The position numbers and the translations under genes were made by a program. From Planctomycetota bacterium (GTDB taxonomy: Bacteria; Planctomycetota; JACQVV01; JASMLP01), in NCBI GenBank assembly GCA_030748635.1, contig JASMLP010000121.1:1-32336 (forward strand): a stretch of DNA of 32,336 bases. Direction: 5' to 3'. Numbering within the stretch: position 1 is the stretch's first letter; every line of letters begins with the position of its first letter. The notes under the pieces were generated by a model. That model was not told the DNA's origin, made no database searches, and saw only the letters and a list, made by a program, of their open reading frames with translations. This document shows positions 24,563 through 32,336 of the stretch, in pieces.

Positions 24563-25636
24563 ATGACATCGATTCGTGACGATGCGCATCAAGAACGTCC
24601 AACTCGGATCGCCCGACAGTTTCTCGAAAAAGAAAATACCGCCGATTCCGAACCTTCCCCCCCCTCCTCCGATTCGACAAGCCAGGACCTTCTCCATCAG
24701 TATCTATCCAAAACCATTGAACTGATCGAACAACTCCGCCGGAAACAGACAACCGGCCCGACCGACTTAGAAGAGGACCTACGCTCCTCGATAGAGGGTG
24801 TCCTCCACGAAATCGAAGGATTGAGAACCGAACACAAAACTCTCAACTTGCGAGTCGCCCAGATCCAGAACTCCAGTCGAAATTTTTCTCCTGCCTACTT
24901 TCTGATCTGTTTACTGGTCGGAATAGGAACCGGAATATTCGCCGGACAAATCCTCGATTTTTCTCGCACCCCCACCCCCCCCCCTCCGACCCCAATCTCC
25001 AACGACCTGGTTTCTCCTCGAGATTCATTGGAATCAAAAATACCTCCGCGCCTTTCCTCCCTGGAGAACCAGATGGAAACAGTGCTCACCCAACTCACCG
25101 ATGTCCGAATCCTCCAGGAAGAGTCCGGAACCGCCGCCCAAGCGCGTCTCGCCGAACACCGCCGACTGATTCAACGAGTGGACAAGGCGCTGGATGCCCT
25201 GCGAGCGGTTCCATCTCCACCTTCGCCGGAAAAATCCTCCCCTCAAACCCAATCCTCTCCACAAACCGATGTCGATCTCGAAGCGTTCATCAAAAGCCTG
25301 AACCGACTCTTTGCCGACACCAAAGGGCAACCGCTCATCCAGTTTCGGCGTATCCGAGAACTGAAGCCAGGTCGGATGCTCTCGGTCACAGCCGACGAAG
25401 TCTCTGCGAACGGCGAAGTCCTTCGTCATATCGAAGCCCGGGAGTGCCTCGTACGAATCGAAGCCCGTAGTCGCCGAATCGTTTTCGAGTTCAAAACCTG
25501 TCGTCTTCTCTCCCGCGCTTCCAAACCGTCTCCTCTTTCCACCCTTGAGCTTCCCTCCTACGGTATCGACCTTTTCGACATCGATCCGATCTCCTGGATC
25601 CAGATCCTGGGCAAGGTCGCAACATGGGAAAAATGA
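24563..25636 (+). CDS. Single-pass membrane protein with coiled coils, function unknown
   Basis: 357 aa, not recognised. Seen: a charged, Ser/Pro-rich N-terminus; predicted coiled coil at about 41-103 (LLHQYLSKTIELIEQLRRK and following); one transmembrane helix at 110-131 (AYFLICLLVGIGTGIFAGQI); a proline run right after it; a second coiled coil at about 157-205; then a Ser/Pro/Gln linker and a folded C-terminal domain from about 235 with LQ/RIRELKPGRMLSVTADEV and RIEARSRRIVFEFKTCRLL. The last domain could be beta-rich. The stop overlaps the next gene by 4 nt (ATGA), so the two are coupled. A cell-envelope structural or scaffolding role is a guess from layout only. Confidence 0.7.
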   Translation: MTSIRDDAHQERPTRIARQFLEKENTADSEPSPPSSDSTSQDLLHQYLSKTIELIEQLRRKQTTGPTDLEEDLRSSIEGVLHEIEGLRTEHKTLNLRVAQIQNSSRNFSPAYFLICLLVGIGTGIFAGQILDFSRTPTPPPPTPISNDLVSPRDSLESKIPPRLSSLENQMETVLTQLTDVRILQEESGTAAQARLAEHRRLIQRVDKALDALRAVPSPPSPEKSSPQTQSSPQTDVDLEAFIKSLNRLFADTKGQPLIQFRRIRELKPGRMLSVTADEVSANGEVLRHIEARECLVRIEARSRRIVFEFKTCRLLSRASKPSPLSTLELPSYGIDLFDIDPISWIQILGKVATWEK

Positions 25637-25938
25637 GTAACTCCCCCGCGCCTAACGATTCGTCTCCCGAAACTCCGTCTCTTCAGTGCCCACTATGTAA
25701 CTCGGAGCTCCTACGGATCTCATTGGTTTGCCCTCACTGCCGAGGAGAAATCGAAGAGTTCATCCTTTCCGCTCTACAGTCCTCCTCCAAAAACCGATCT
25801 TCTACGACCTTTCCTCCTCTCTCGGAGGAAGATCGGAATCGAGAGAAGAGAAACCGCCGTGACCTGAATCGAGCCACCCTCGTCGTCATGCTCTCACTGG
25901 CGCTCACCTGGTTCTTTGTCTACGTTCTGACGGCCTGA
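25633..25938 (+). CDS. Small zinc-ribbon membrane protein
   Basis: 101 aa. Seen: a zinc ribbon with Cys19-x2-Cys22 and Cys33-x2-Cys36 (CPLCNSELLRISLVCPHC), a charged linker rich in Glu/Arg, and one C-terminal transmembrane helix (ATLVVMLSLALTWFFVYVL). The start at 25633 is chosen because its ATG overlaps the previous stop (ATGA); an ATG three codons upstream is possible. Function unknown. The topology puts the ribbon in the cytoplasm. It is coupled to the coiled-coil membrane protein and may be its partner. Confidence 0.72.
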   Translation: MSNSPAPNDSSPETPSLQCPLCNSELLRISLVCPHCRGEIEEFILSALQSSSKNRSSTTFPPLSEEDRNREKRNRRDLNRATLVVMLSLALTWFFVYVLTA

Positions 25939-25971
25939 ACTGACAGGTGGTTTCTGCTTCTTTGATCGGCG

Positions 25972-25977
25972 TATACT
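25972..25977 (+). promoter_or_regulatory. -10-like TATACT placed for a leaderless or near-leaderless transcript
   Basis: TATACT lies 7 nt before the ATG ATG at 25985-25990, so a start at the usual distance would fall at or next to the first codon. There is no Shine-Dalgarno in between and no good -35 at 16-18 nt. The alternative is that the gene is read from the upstream operon, 46 nt away. Confidence 0.3.
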
Positions 25978-25984
25978 GCTTGGG

Positions 25985-27004
25985 ATGATGTGGATTTCCC
26001 GTTTTCGATATAGCTTCATATGTCTCGCCCTCTTGGTCGGAACCGAAGTGGTAGGAGACACTATTTTCTTAGACCACGGCAAAGCGATCGAGGGGACTAT
26101 CGTAGAATCCACAGCCGATCACCTGATTATTGAACTCGCCAACGGCCAGGCCCGAGTCACGCTTTCCCGCAAGCAGGTTTTGCAGGTCGTCCCGGGGGCT
26201 AACCGCTACGATCACCGACTTCGGCAAGGATACTCTCTGCTGAAATCGAATCGTAACGCCGAGGCCTTGCGGGTCTTCTCGCTCGCCCTGACCTTGCGTC
26301 CCACCGCAGCCGATCCCCATCGAGGACGGTCCCTCGCTCATGCCCAGCAAAACCGATTTAAACAAGCGATTCGAGATATTCGACTGGCCATTCTTCTGGC
26401 CCCCCAGGAAGCTGAACACCGCATCACACTCGGTATGCTGCTTGCCAAAACCGGGAAGTTTGTCCAGGCCGAAAAAGAGCTTCGAATCGCCTACGGTCTC
26501 GACCCCTTTGGACCCGCGGGTGCGCGAGCCACCCGAGCGATCCAAACCGTGCGTAGCCTGGCCCACGCCAGCCGATTCAACCCGAAAGACAAGAACCACC
26601 GATTGGATTTCGACAAGAACCTGGGAAACACCCGGGAAGCGGCAGAAATCGGGGCATTCTGCTTGCAGACCCGAGATCAATTACACCCACTTTTGCCGAT
26701 GGATGTTTATATCGAACTGAAATGTTCTGCCCAGGCTGAATTCGAGTACCGTGCTGGCGGCCCGATCAAATCCTACCGAGCGAACATCCTGGTCGCCCAG
26801 ATATCAGCCCGAGTCGAAGGAGCCCACTGGACCTCGTTGCACCCCGAGGAGATCCGAACCCTTACCCGGGGCTGGCTGATATATCTGAAAGACCGGTTTC
26901 CCATCGCGACCTGTATCGCCATCGTAGCGGATAACCGGGGGATACGAACCGAGGCGATCTGGAGCGACCTTCGACAGGACATCGTCCTGCACCGACGGCG
27001 TTGA
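25985..27004 (+). CDS. Exported TPR protein, function unknown
   Basis: 339 aa. Seen: a signal peptide (about 1-24, ending VVGDT); an SH3-like beta segment at 25-70 (DTIFLDHGKAIEGTIVEST, HLIIELANGQARVTLSRKQV) of a kind often found before TPRs in Planctomycetota secreted proteins; TPR repeats at about 73-175 (GYSLLKSNRNAEALRVFSLAL, then RFKQAIRDIRLAILLAP, then KFVQAEKELRIAYGLDP); and a C-terminal domain from about 190 with IELKCSAQAEFEYRAGGP and IATCIAIVADNRGIRTEAIW that I do not recognise. It converges on the heparinase-like gene with a 24-nt gap. Confidence 0.72.
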   Translation: MMWISRFRYSFICLALLVGTEVVGDTIFLDHGKAIEGTIVESTADHLIIELANGQARVTLSRKQVLQVVPGANRYDHRLRQGYSLLKSNRNAEALRVFSLALTLRPTAADPHRGRSLAHAQQNRFKQAIRDIRLAILLAPQEAEHRITLGMLLAKTGKFVQAEKELRIAYGLDPFGPAGARATRAIQTVRSLAHASRFNPKDKNHRLDFDKNLGNTREAAEIGAFCLQTRDQLHPLLPMDVYIELKCSAQAEFEYRAGGPIKSYRANILVAQISARVEGAHWTSLHPEEIRTLTRGWLIYLKDRFPIATCIAIVADNRGIRTEAIWSDLRQDIVLHRRR

Positions 27005-27028
27005 CTCCAGACCACCCAACGCCCCTAT

Positions 27029-29257
27029 TCAGGGAGCGCTCCAGACACGCTTACCCGCAACTCCGCTCCCGGTAAACATCCGAATCGAAAGTCCGTCGCT
27101 GGTAGTAAAAGCGCTCGTACCCCGCGTCGCCGGCACCTGAACCTTACGATGGTCCGGGTTGGAAACCACGATATCGATCCGTCCATTGAGTTCGATCCGA
27201 AGAGCGATAGCCCCCTGACCAACCGGCACACTCCAGACCTTCGGAGTCGCCGCCCCCGTGGCGGCTGTCGCGATCGCGGTCAAGAAACGGACCTTCCTGC
27301 CTCGTGCCGTGTACTCGATCGATTCGTGCCCCTTTGGGCTTTCCCCGACCGAATCCTCACGCTTCCTGGTGTTCAAGCGAATCGAGGCTGTCGCTGTGGA
27401 CCCAACCGCTACGGGAACCTTCTTCCGATTGGTCTGATAGGTCACCGTGTTTCCAGAGATCGTCAGTGGACGGTCCTTATCGGCTCCGGCATTGGCCTGC
27501 ACGATAGTGGTAAAATCCTTGGTCCACCAACTCTTGCACCGATCCTCGACCAGAAGGTAGCGATTCTCGACCGCGGCGATCGTTCGACGGATCGTCGAGC
27601 TACGATATTTGCTCTCGACTTCGACCGAACGGACCAGAGACCCCGCTCCGGTACGAGCTCCCGAAAGGATCCGGGCATCGTTAGGACTCGGTTTCCATGG
27701 ACCAAAACCCATCCACTTGTGAGCGGCTTTGGGTCCCTTTCCGTTGACCAGAACCATCGAGTGATGTTCGGCACGATTGGTTTTTTGAACCTGCGAAAAA
27801 CCGAAGTAACCGGGATCGATGGTAATCAGGTCGCCCTGGGCGTAGTAGAGATAAGCTCCCTGATCGACAGAGTCGTGTCCACCGCCATGGGATCGTACTT
27901 CCCCCTGCTCAGCCACGACCAGCGCATAAGAGTCTTTGGAGCCCCATCCGGTGCGAAGAACGGCCTGCCCTTGTTTGGGAAGGATTCGGGTCGCAGCGAC
28001 CAGAGGCCCCGACAACCGGGACGCCGTGCGAACCCGAGCTCCACTGGGATCGTAGGCAGCCATTAGAAATGAGCCCCTCCGGCCCTTCATCCCAGGAAAA
28101 TTCTGACGCTGGTAATCCCAGAGAAACGCCAGTTGATCGGTAGAGTTTCGAACCCCACGCCGAACCTGAGAGAGGAAATATCCGGGAGTCGTATCCTTGA
28201 GCAGGCATGAATTGTCCACTGGAGGACGGCGGCCATCAGGAAGTTGAAGGTCAACCATCCAGCGCGCGCCACGATTCACCAGATCGCTGGCCATAAAGGG
28301 CACCCCACCTCCGCGATGAAATCGATTGTAGGAGTGAAAAAACGGAAGATAGAGATCCGCCGCATAGTGATAGTAGCTCGACCCCTCGGCATAAGCGCCC
28401 GTTCTCAACTGGTATCTCAGATCGCTACCGCGACCGGTCGGATGGAGTTCACGAACCGCCATCTTCATCCACTTGGAAGGACGGTAACGCCAGGTCGAGG
28501 ATCTCCACCAGCGATACCGATTGAGTCGGTTCATTGTCAGCGCCGCGACTCCAAGCGCGCTAATGACACGAATCCCATGATTGTTATTTTGCGGATCCAC
28601 CGTCCAGTGCCAGCGCCTGAAATCCGCGGCGAAGTGACTGAGAGAAGTTTCTGCACCGCTCAAGGAGGGTCGCAAGTTCTTGGGCAAAGCGGAAAGAAAA
28701 TCGAACGCCACGCAGTGCATGAGAAGTGAATCCGCAGCCACGATCCCTCGATTGATGCACTTGAATCCGCGATAGCAGGGCCAATCATCGTACATGGTGC
28801 GGATGGTCGATGCCGATTTCGCGGCCTGATCTTTTACCCACCCCTCGGAAGTCGATTGGCCCGACTTCTTGGGAAGAGGAAGCCAGGAGACACGCATTCC
28901 CTTGCTATAAAGCCAGGCGACCATCGCTTTGGCCGCGGCAACATCGCCGTTACGACTTTCCTGAGCATAAAGCTTGTTATAGGGATCGTCCTGACCGGAC
29001 CAACCGGTCTTGGAGTGATGTTTGGTGGTTCCCTTGGTGGCTTTGCGGTGCAGTTCTTTATAAGCACCGGCCCAGGGAGATTCGTTTCGTTCGATCCGCC
29101 GTATCAACCTCTGAATATGTGCGGTGTCCCGCCCATCCACGACCAATCGAGGACGGTGCTTCACATCCGAACGGTATTTTGACCCCGCGAACGCAACGGT
29201 CGAAACCGAAGCCATCAGCAGGCAGGTGGTTCCCAGAAACCAGCCCCATTTCGTCAT
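27029..29257 (-). CDS. Exported heparinase II/III-like polysaccharide lyase
   Basis: 742 aa. Seen: signal peptide MTKWGWFLGTTCLLMASVSTVAFA; an alpha/alpha-toroid domain with NNNHG at 224-228 and GAYAEGSSYYHYA at 287-299; then the heparinase II/III beta-sandwich signature HGGGHDSVDQGAYLYYAQGD followed by DPGYFGF (His457, His461, Asp462). The NNNHG Asn/His and the Tyr-rich motif match catalytic positions in PL15/PL17-like lyases. It should cleave an acidic polysaccharide, perhaps alginate- or heparin-like, outside the cell; the substrate is not readable. The start at 29257 has AAAGGGG 8 nt upstream; an ATG at 29275 with GGAGG two bases away is an alternative. The frame is open further upstream without family-like sequence. 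Confidence 0.85.
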   Translation of the reverse strand: MTKWGWFLGTTCLLMASVSTVAFAGSKYRSDVKHRPRLVVDGRDTAHIQRLIRRIERNESPWAGAYKELHRKATKGTTKHHSKTGWSGQDDPYNKLYAQESRNGDVAAAKAMVAWLYSKGMRVSWLPLPKKSGQSTSEGWVKDQAAKSASTIRTMYDDWPCYRGFKCINRGIVAADSLLMHCVAFDFLSALPKNLRPSLSGAETSLSHFAADFRRWHWTVDPQNNNHGIRVISALGVAALTMNRLNRYRWWRSSTWRYRPSKWMKMAVRELHPTGRGSDLRYQLRTGAYAEGSSYYHYAADLYLPFFHSYNRFHRGGGVPFMASDLVNRGARWMVDLQLPDGRRPPVDNSCLLKDTTPGYFLSQVRRGVRNSTDQLAFLWDYQRQNFPGMKGRRGSFLMAAYDPSGARVRTASRLSGPLVAATRILPKQGQAVLRTGWGSKDSYALVVAEQGEVRSHGGGHDSVDQGAYLYYAQGDLITIDPGYFGFSQVQKTNRAEHHSMVLVNGKGPKAAHKWMGFGPWKPSPNDARILSGARTGAGSLVRSVEVESKYRSSTIRRTIAAVENRYLLVEDRCKSWWTKDFTTIVQANAGADKDRPLTISGNTVTYQTNRKKVPVAVGSTATASIRLNTRKREDSVGESPKGHESIEYTARGRKVRFLTAIATAATGAATPKVWSVPVGQGAIALRIELNGRIDIVVSNPDHRKVQVPATRGTSAFTTSDGLSIRMFTGSGVAGKRVWSAP

Positions 29258-29392
29258 CACCTTGACCCCTTTCATCGCCTCCGTAAAGGTCGATGTGCGA
29301 TGCCACCCACCAGTCATAGTGCGCAGCCCCTTGTTTCTGTCGTACCGAAAACACGGTTGAATCCGCAATTCTCGTTCCATTAAACTCCTCAA

Positions 29393-29756
29393 TTCTTAAA
29401 AACGGCATTCCGACGACCCAAAGGCCTTTCTGAGACCGTTTAAGCCTATTTCCTGACCCCGATCCCGACCCTTTCTTGCTCACTCCCGTTCATTTTTCGA
29501 TCGGTTTCGTGCATCCGAGCCCGCTGAAATTTCAACGAGCCCCTCGCATAACCGATTGAGAATCTTCCCGAGAACAAGTCCGTCCGGACCTGGCCTTTGA
29601 AATCCTGAGAACGAAAAGATTCGAACTGTTTTCCGTTTTTCGATTTTTTTTTGAAAAACGGCGGAACGGGAAACCGTTACCGGACCCTACGGAGAGATTT
29701 ACGGTCCGGAACGAAACAGATCACCCGAAACGATAATCTTCGAATCAGAGCGTCCG
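29393..29756. other. Intergenic region with two hairpins, no gene seen
   Basis: Between the mmuM stop and the heparinase start region there are about 360 nt with no convincing ORF. Two inverted repeats stand out: CCGTTTTTC (29633-29641) with GAAAAACGG (29653-29661) around an 11-nt loop containing nine T; and CCGGACC (29680-29686) with GGTCCGG (29703-29709). The second lies 48 nt past the mmuM stop and may be a weak terminator. The heparinase promoter should be in this region, but I could not identify it. Confidence 0.45.
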
Positions 29757-30680
29757 TTAGGAGTCTCTCAAACCAGCGATGAGACGGACAAGTTCGGGTC
29801 CGGTCCGGCAACATCCCCCGAGAATCTGGGCCCCGGCATCCACCCAGCGCCGCAGGAGATCGGCTCCTATCTGGGGTCTTTTTTTCTCAATCCAACCGTG
29901 CGACAAAGAGTCCCAACACTCTCCGGAGTTGGGATATACGATAATCGGCTTTGAAGTCGCTGACTTCATCGTCTCGACGATCGAATCGATCCACTGGGGA
30001 CCGGTGCAATTCACTCCAACCGCAACGACCCGCTCCATCTGATCAACCAACTCCACCGCCTCCTGAATCGATTCTCCGCTCGAGAGAGAACGATCATCTC
30101 GACAGCTAAAACTCAACCAGGCCTCTACAGCGGTGTACTCACGAAGCAGGTGACTATACGCTCGAGCCTCGGACAGACACGGAACCGTCTCCAACGCAAG
30201 AAGGTCGACCCCCGTCGCGGACAGACAGCCAAATCGATCCCGATGAAAGTCGACCAGCTCTTCGGTCCCAATCTCGTAGTCTCCTCGATACTCGGATCCG
30301 TCGTGTCGATAGGCTCCGTACGGTCCAATCGAGGCCGCCACGAGAGGTCCGACACGCCCATCCTTACCCCGCCCACCGATCTCCGCCACCGCTTCCACCG
30401 CGAGTTGAACCGACCGGAGAAGCAGGTCACGAGTCCTCCCGGCACTCAAACCCCTCTCTCTGAATCCCTGGAAAGTTGCCTGATAGCTCGCCGTGGTGAG
30501 GATGTCCGCCCCGGCTTTCAGATAATCGACATGCACTTTCCGAATCGCATCGGGATCTTCGAGAAGAACCCGAGCCGACCAAAGTGGATCCTCAAGATCG
30601 TACCCCCTCGCCTCCAACTCCGTAGCCAGAGCCCCATCGAGCACCAAAAATTCATGTTCTTCGAGGAGTTCCCGCAACAT
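29757..30680 (-). CDS. mmuM: Homocysteine S-methyltransferase
   Basis: Zinc-dependent methyltransferase of 307 aa that moves a methyl group from S-methylmethionine or SAM to homocysteine, giving methionine. Seen: LVLDGALATELEARGYDL, TTASYQATFQGF, LLALETVPCLSEA, and the zinc ligands Cys225 (VGVNCTGP), Cys290 and Cys291 (LGGCCRTGP). Length is normal for stand-alone MmuM/YagD enzymes, with no B12 domain. Relatives can methylate selenocysteine or selenohomocysteine, which is worth noting in a genome with candidate selenoproteins, though the distance of more than 20 kb makes a direct link speculative. It is divergent from the small zinc-ribbon gene. Confidence 0.93.
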   Translation of the reverse strand: MLRELLEEHEFLVLDGALATELEARGYDLEDPLWSARVLLEDPDAIRKVHVDYLKAGADILTTASYQATFQGFRERGLSAGRTRDLLLRSVQLAVEAVAEIGGRGKDGRVGPLVAASIGPYGAYRHDGSEYRGDYEIGTEELVDFHRDRFGCLSATGVDLLALETVPCLSEARAYSHLLREYTAVEAWLSFSCRDDRSLSSGESIQEAVELVDQMERVVAVGVNCTGPQWIDSIVETMKSATSKPIIVYPNSGECWDSLSHGWIEKKRPQIGADLLRRWVDAGAQILGGCCRTGPELVRLIAGLRDS

Positions 30681-30857
30681 ACCCGCATGTTAACAAGATG
30701 AAGCCCTTCCCCATCGCACCCCCTCCACCTTTCCAAAGAACCCGTGCCCACCCCGATTCACCCGAATCGACTACCTCTCGTAAGTCCGTTTGACATCCGC
30801 GCCAAATCTATTCACGAAAATTCCTTTCATTCCAGCACACCAAAACACCTCAAGTCA

Positions 30858-30887
30858 TTGACACCTATCAACTTCCAGGAATATCTC
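30858..30887 (+). promoter_or_regulatory. Possible promoter of the small exported zinc-ribbon gene
   Basis: A perfect TTGACA at 30858-30863 is followed 17-18 nt later by ATATCTC, a poor -10 (TATCTC at 30882-30887). It lies in the 285-nt divergent gap 30681-30965, about 80 nt before the ATG at 30966. Another TTGACA at 30791-30796 has no -10 at all. Confidence 0.3.
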
Positions 30888-30965
30888 GAAACGGCACCCC
30901 ATTCGCTAATAGATTCATGAGCCTCGAGTAACCGAAAGAACCTGAAACCTACGGAGGTACCCACC

Positions 30966-31328
30966 ATGCGACCCCTACTCCTTCTCTTCTTGGCCTTCTT
31001 TGTCTGGACCCCCCTGGCCTCGGCCGATCGACACGCCTCCTGTTCTGAATGTGGAAAAATCTATGTCCTTAGCAGGAAGGGCGTTGGATTTGCTCGAGAC
31101 CACCGAGGAGCCTGCGCCAATTGCAGGACGAAGATCGAGGTGGATGTCACAAAACTCCCGACCTCGTTGCCAACTCCGTGGGACCTCCTCCTGGCCTTTG
31201 CGGATGCTCTCACCGGAACCGACAATCGGTTTGGGGACCACGATCACGACGGTATCTTCAACGTCCACGACACCGACTACGAGGGAGTCCTCTGGTCCGC
31301 TGGAGCCGTCACCGTCCGACGACAATAA
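30966..31328 (+). CDS. Small exported protein with zinc ribbon and EF-hand-like loop
   Basis: 120 aa. Seen: signal peptide MRPLLLLFLAFFVWTPLASA; a four-cysteine zinc-ribbon-like motif, Cys26-x2-Cys29 and Cys50-x2-Cys53; then a linker; and at 91-104 an acidic loop DHDHDGIFNVHDTD that matches the spacing of calcium-binding EF-hand/dockerin/thrombospondin-3-like loops (DxDxDG...DxD). GGAGGT sits just upstream of the ATG. Not recognised as a known family. Export of a Cys4 motif suggests either metal binding or disulfides in the envelope. It stands alone between mmuM and the chelatase gene. Confidence 0.75.
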   Translation: MRPLLLLFLAFFVWTPLASADRHASCSECGKIYVLSRKGVGFARDHRGACANCRTKIEVDVTKLPTSLPTPWDLLLAFADALTGTDNRFGDHDHDGIFNVHDTDYEGVLWSAGAVTVRRQ

Positions 31329-31385
31329 AAGTACACGAGGAGCAAAGGTACACAAAAGGTATCTGAGACGGTATTCTCCGGGCCC

Positions 31386-32336
31386 ATGTCTATATTTCCC
31401 TTCGTTTCGATCGTCGGTCAGTACGCCATGCGAGCAGCCCTCTGCCTCGTCGCAGTCGACCCTGAAATCGGAGGGATACTCCTCTTCGGTCGACGTGGGA
31501 CCAGTAAGAGTACCGCGGTTCGCGGACTGGCCGATCTCCTGCCCACACTGGAGGTACCCGAGGGATGCCCCATCCAGTGCACACCCAACGAGACCGCTGG
31601 GCTCTGTCGGGTATGCGAAAACGGAAATCAGCCCGAACGAGCCGAAACCCCAACTCCATTGATCACCCTCCCACTGGGGGCGGCCGAGGAGGCGGTTACC
31701 GGCAGCCTCGATCTAGGTCGCGCGCTCACCGAAGGCGTCCGCCGATTCGAAGCCGGCTGCCTGGGCCGAGCCCACCGGGGAATCCTCTACGTGGATGAAG
31801 CCAATCTTCTCGAGGATCACCTCGTCGATCTCCTCCTGGATTCGGCTGCCAGCGGAATCAATGTTGTCGAACGAGAAGGCATCAGCGTTCGCCACCCGGC
31901 CCACTTCCTCCTGATCGGTTCAGGCAATCCCGAGGAGGGAGAACTCCGCCCCCAATTCCTCGACCGCTTCGGACTCTTGGTTCAGGTAGAAAGCCTATCA
32001 AGAGAAGAAGACCGGGTCGAAGTGGCTCGACGCCGAATACACTTCGATCGCGATCCGAAACAGTTTGTGGAGAAAGTCGATGCGGAAACGGATCGTCTGC
32101 GCCACGCGATCGCGGATGCCCGCAAACGTGTTCAATCGATCGAACTCACCGAGACCGATCTCCTGCTCATCACCCGCGCAGCGGCTCGCCTCGATCTGGA
32201 AGGACATCGTGGAGAGATCGCCTGGGCTCGCGCCGCTCGAGCGCTCGCCGCTCTCCTGGGCGAAAGCCAGGTCAGTCCGGCCGCTCTTCGAGCGACCGCT
32301 CCGCTAGCGACTCTCCATCGCATGCATCGCGACCCC
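31386..32336 (+). CDS. bchI: Magnesium-chelatase ChlI/BchI-type AAA+ ATPase (runs off the window)
   Basis: 317 codons are visible and open to the edge. Seen: the typical opening FPFVSIVGQYAMRAALCLVAVDP, Walker A GRRGTSKST at 35-43 (Ser40 where the family usually has Gly), Cys61-x3-Cys65 and Cys74-x2-Cys77 as found in part of the family, ITLPLGAAEEAVTGSLDLGRAL, Walker B GILYVDEANLL, and sensor-1 IGSGNPEEGELRPQFLDRFG. In photosynthetic organisms this subunit drives Mg insertion into protoporphyrin; in other bacteria relatives serve cobalt chelation for B12 or unknown MoxR-like roles. B12 use (mutase, MeaB) makes cobaltochelatase plausible. The C-terminus and any ChlD neighbour are outside the window. 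Confidence 0.9.
   Translation, partial: MSIFPFVSIVGQYAMRAALCLVAVDPEIGGILLFGRRGTSKSTAVRGLADLLPTLEVPEGCPIQCTPNETAGLCRVCENGNQPERAETPTPLITLPLGAAEEAVTGSLDLGRALTEGVRRFEAGCLGRAHRGILYVDEANLLEDHLVDLLLDSAASGINVVEREGISVRHPAHFLLIGSGNPEEGELRPQFLDRFGLLVQVESLSREEDRVEVARRRIHFDRDPKQFVEKVDAETDRLRHAIADARKRVQSIELTETDLLLITRAAARLDLEGHRGEIAWARAARALAALLGESQVSPAALRATAPLATLHRMHRDP

Noticed and set aside
27149-28066. 305-aa plus-strand ORF
   Set aside because: Antisense to the heparinase-like gene, which has a signal peptide and catalytic motifs; the ORF has none.

Overview
The window looks like chromosomal DNA from an environmental bacterium, most likely Planctomycetota or a related lineage. The evidence is a Hanks-type Ser/Thr kinase fused to a membrane helix and TPRs, a large VWA/GATase-like membrane protein, secreted proteins with secretin-N-like (STN) modules and several lineage-restricted secreted proteins. 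This placement is inferred from gene style only. No rRNA, tRNA, CRISPR array, transposase or integrase was seen.

Left part (1-9537, all minus strand). Read in the direction of transcription, the order is gatC-gatA-gatB, a TlpA-like redoxin, a decayed cstA-like remnant, a glutaredoxin-like protein, then acetyl-CoA acetyltransferase, 3-hydroxyacyl-CoA dehydrogenase, acyl-CoA dehydrogenase, meaB and methylmalonyl-CoA mutase (cut by the window edge). The last five form a short-chain acyl-CoA / methylmalonyl-CoA pathway with B12-mutase maintenance. The main discovery is here. Both thiol-redox genes have an in-frame TGA exactly where the attacking cysteine of the thioredoxin fold should be. Each TGA is followed at the right distance by a stem-loop that fits the bacterial SECIS model. 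They are therefore two candidate selenoproteins: one of 79 aa with a U-G-P-C motif, and one of 200 aa, exported, with a U-R-M-A motif. Conventional ORF calling misses the first and truncates the second, removing its signal peptide and active site.

Middle part. A plus-strand run (9713-15950) encodes an exported protein with three STN-like modules, RmlB, RmlD with an unusual C-terminal domain of about 110 aa, and a kinase-TM-TPR protein. A tightly overlapped minus-strand operon (20383-16115) encodes a glycosyltransferase, a Met-type UDP-GlcNAc 4,6-dehydratase, a DegT-family aminotransferase and a lipoprotein. Together these suggest cell-surface amino-sugar and deoxysugar glycan synthesis.

Right part. 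There is a metallo-beta-lactamase-fold/STAS fusion (plus), convergent and overlapping with a two-VWA membrane protein (minus). Next come three plus-strand genes of unknown role: a coiled-coil membrane protein, a zinc-ribbon membrane protein and an exported TPR protein. Then follow an exported heparinase II/III-like polysaccharide lyase, a homocysteine S-methyltransferase, a small exported zinc-ribbon/EF-hand-like protein, and the start of a magnesium-chelatase ChlI/BchI-type AAA+ ATPase that runs off the window.
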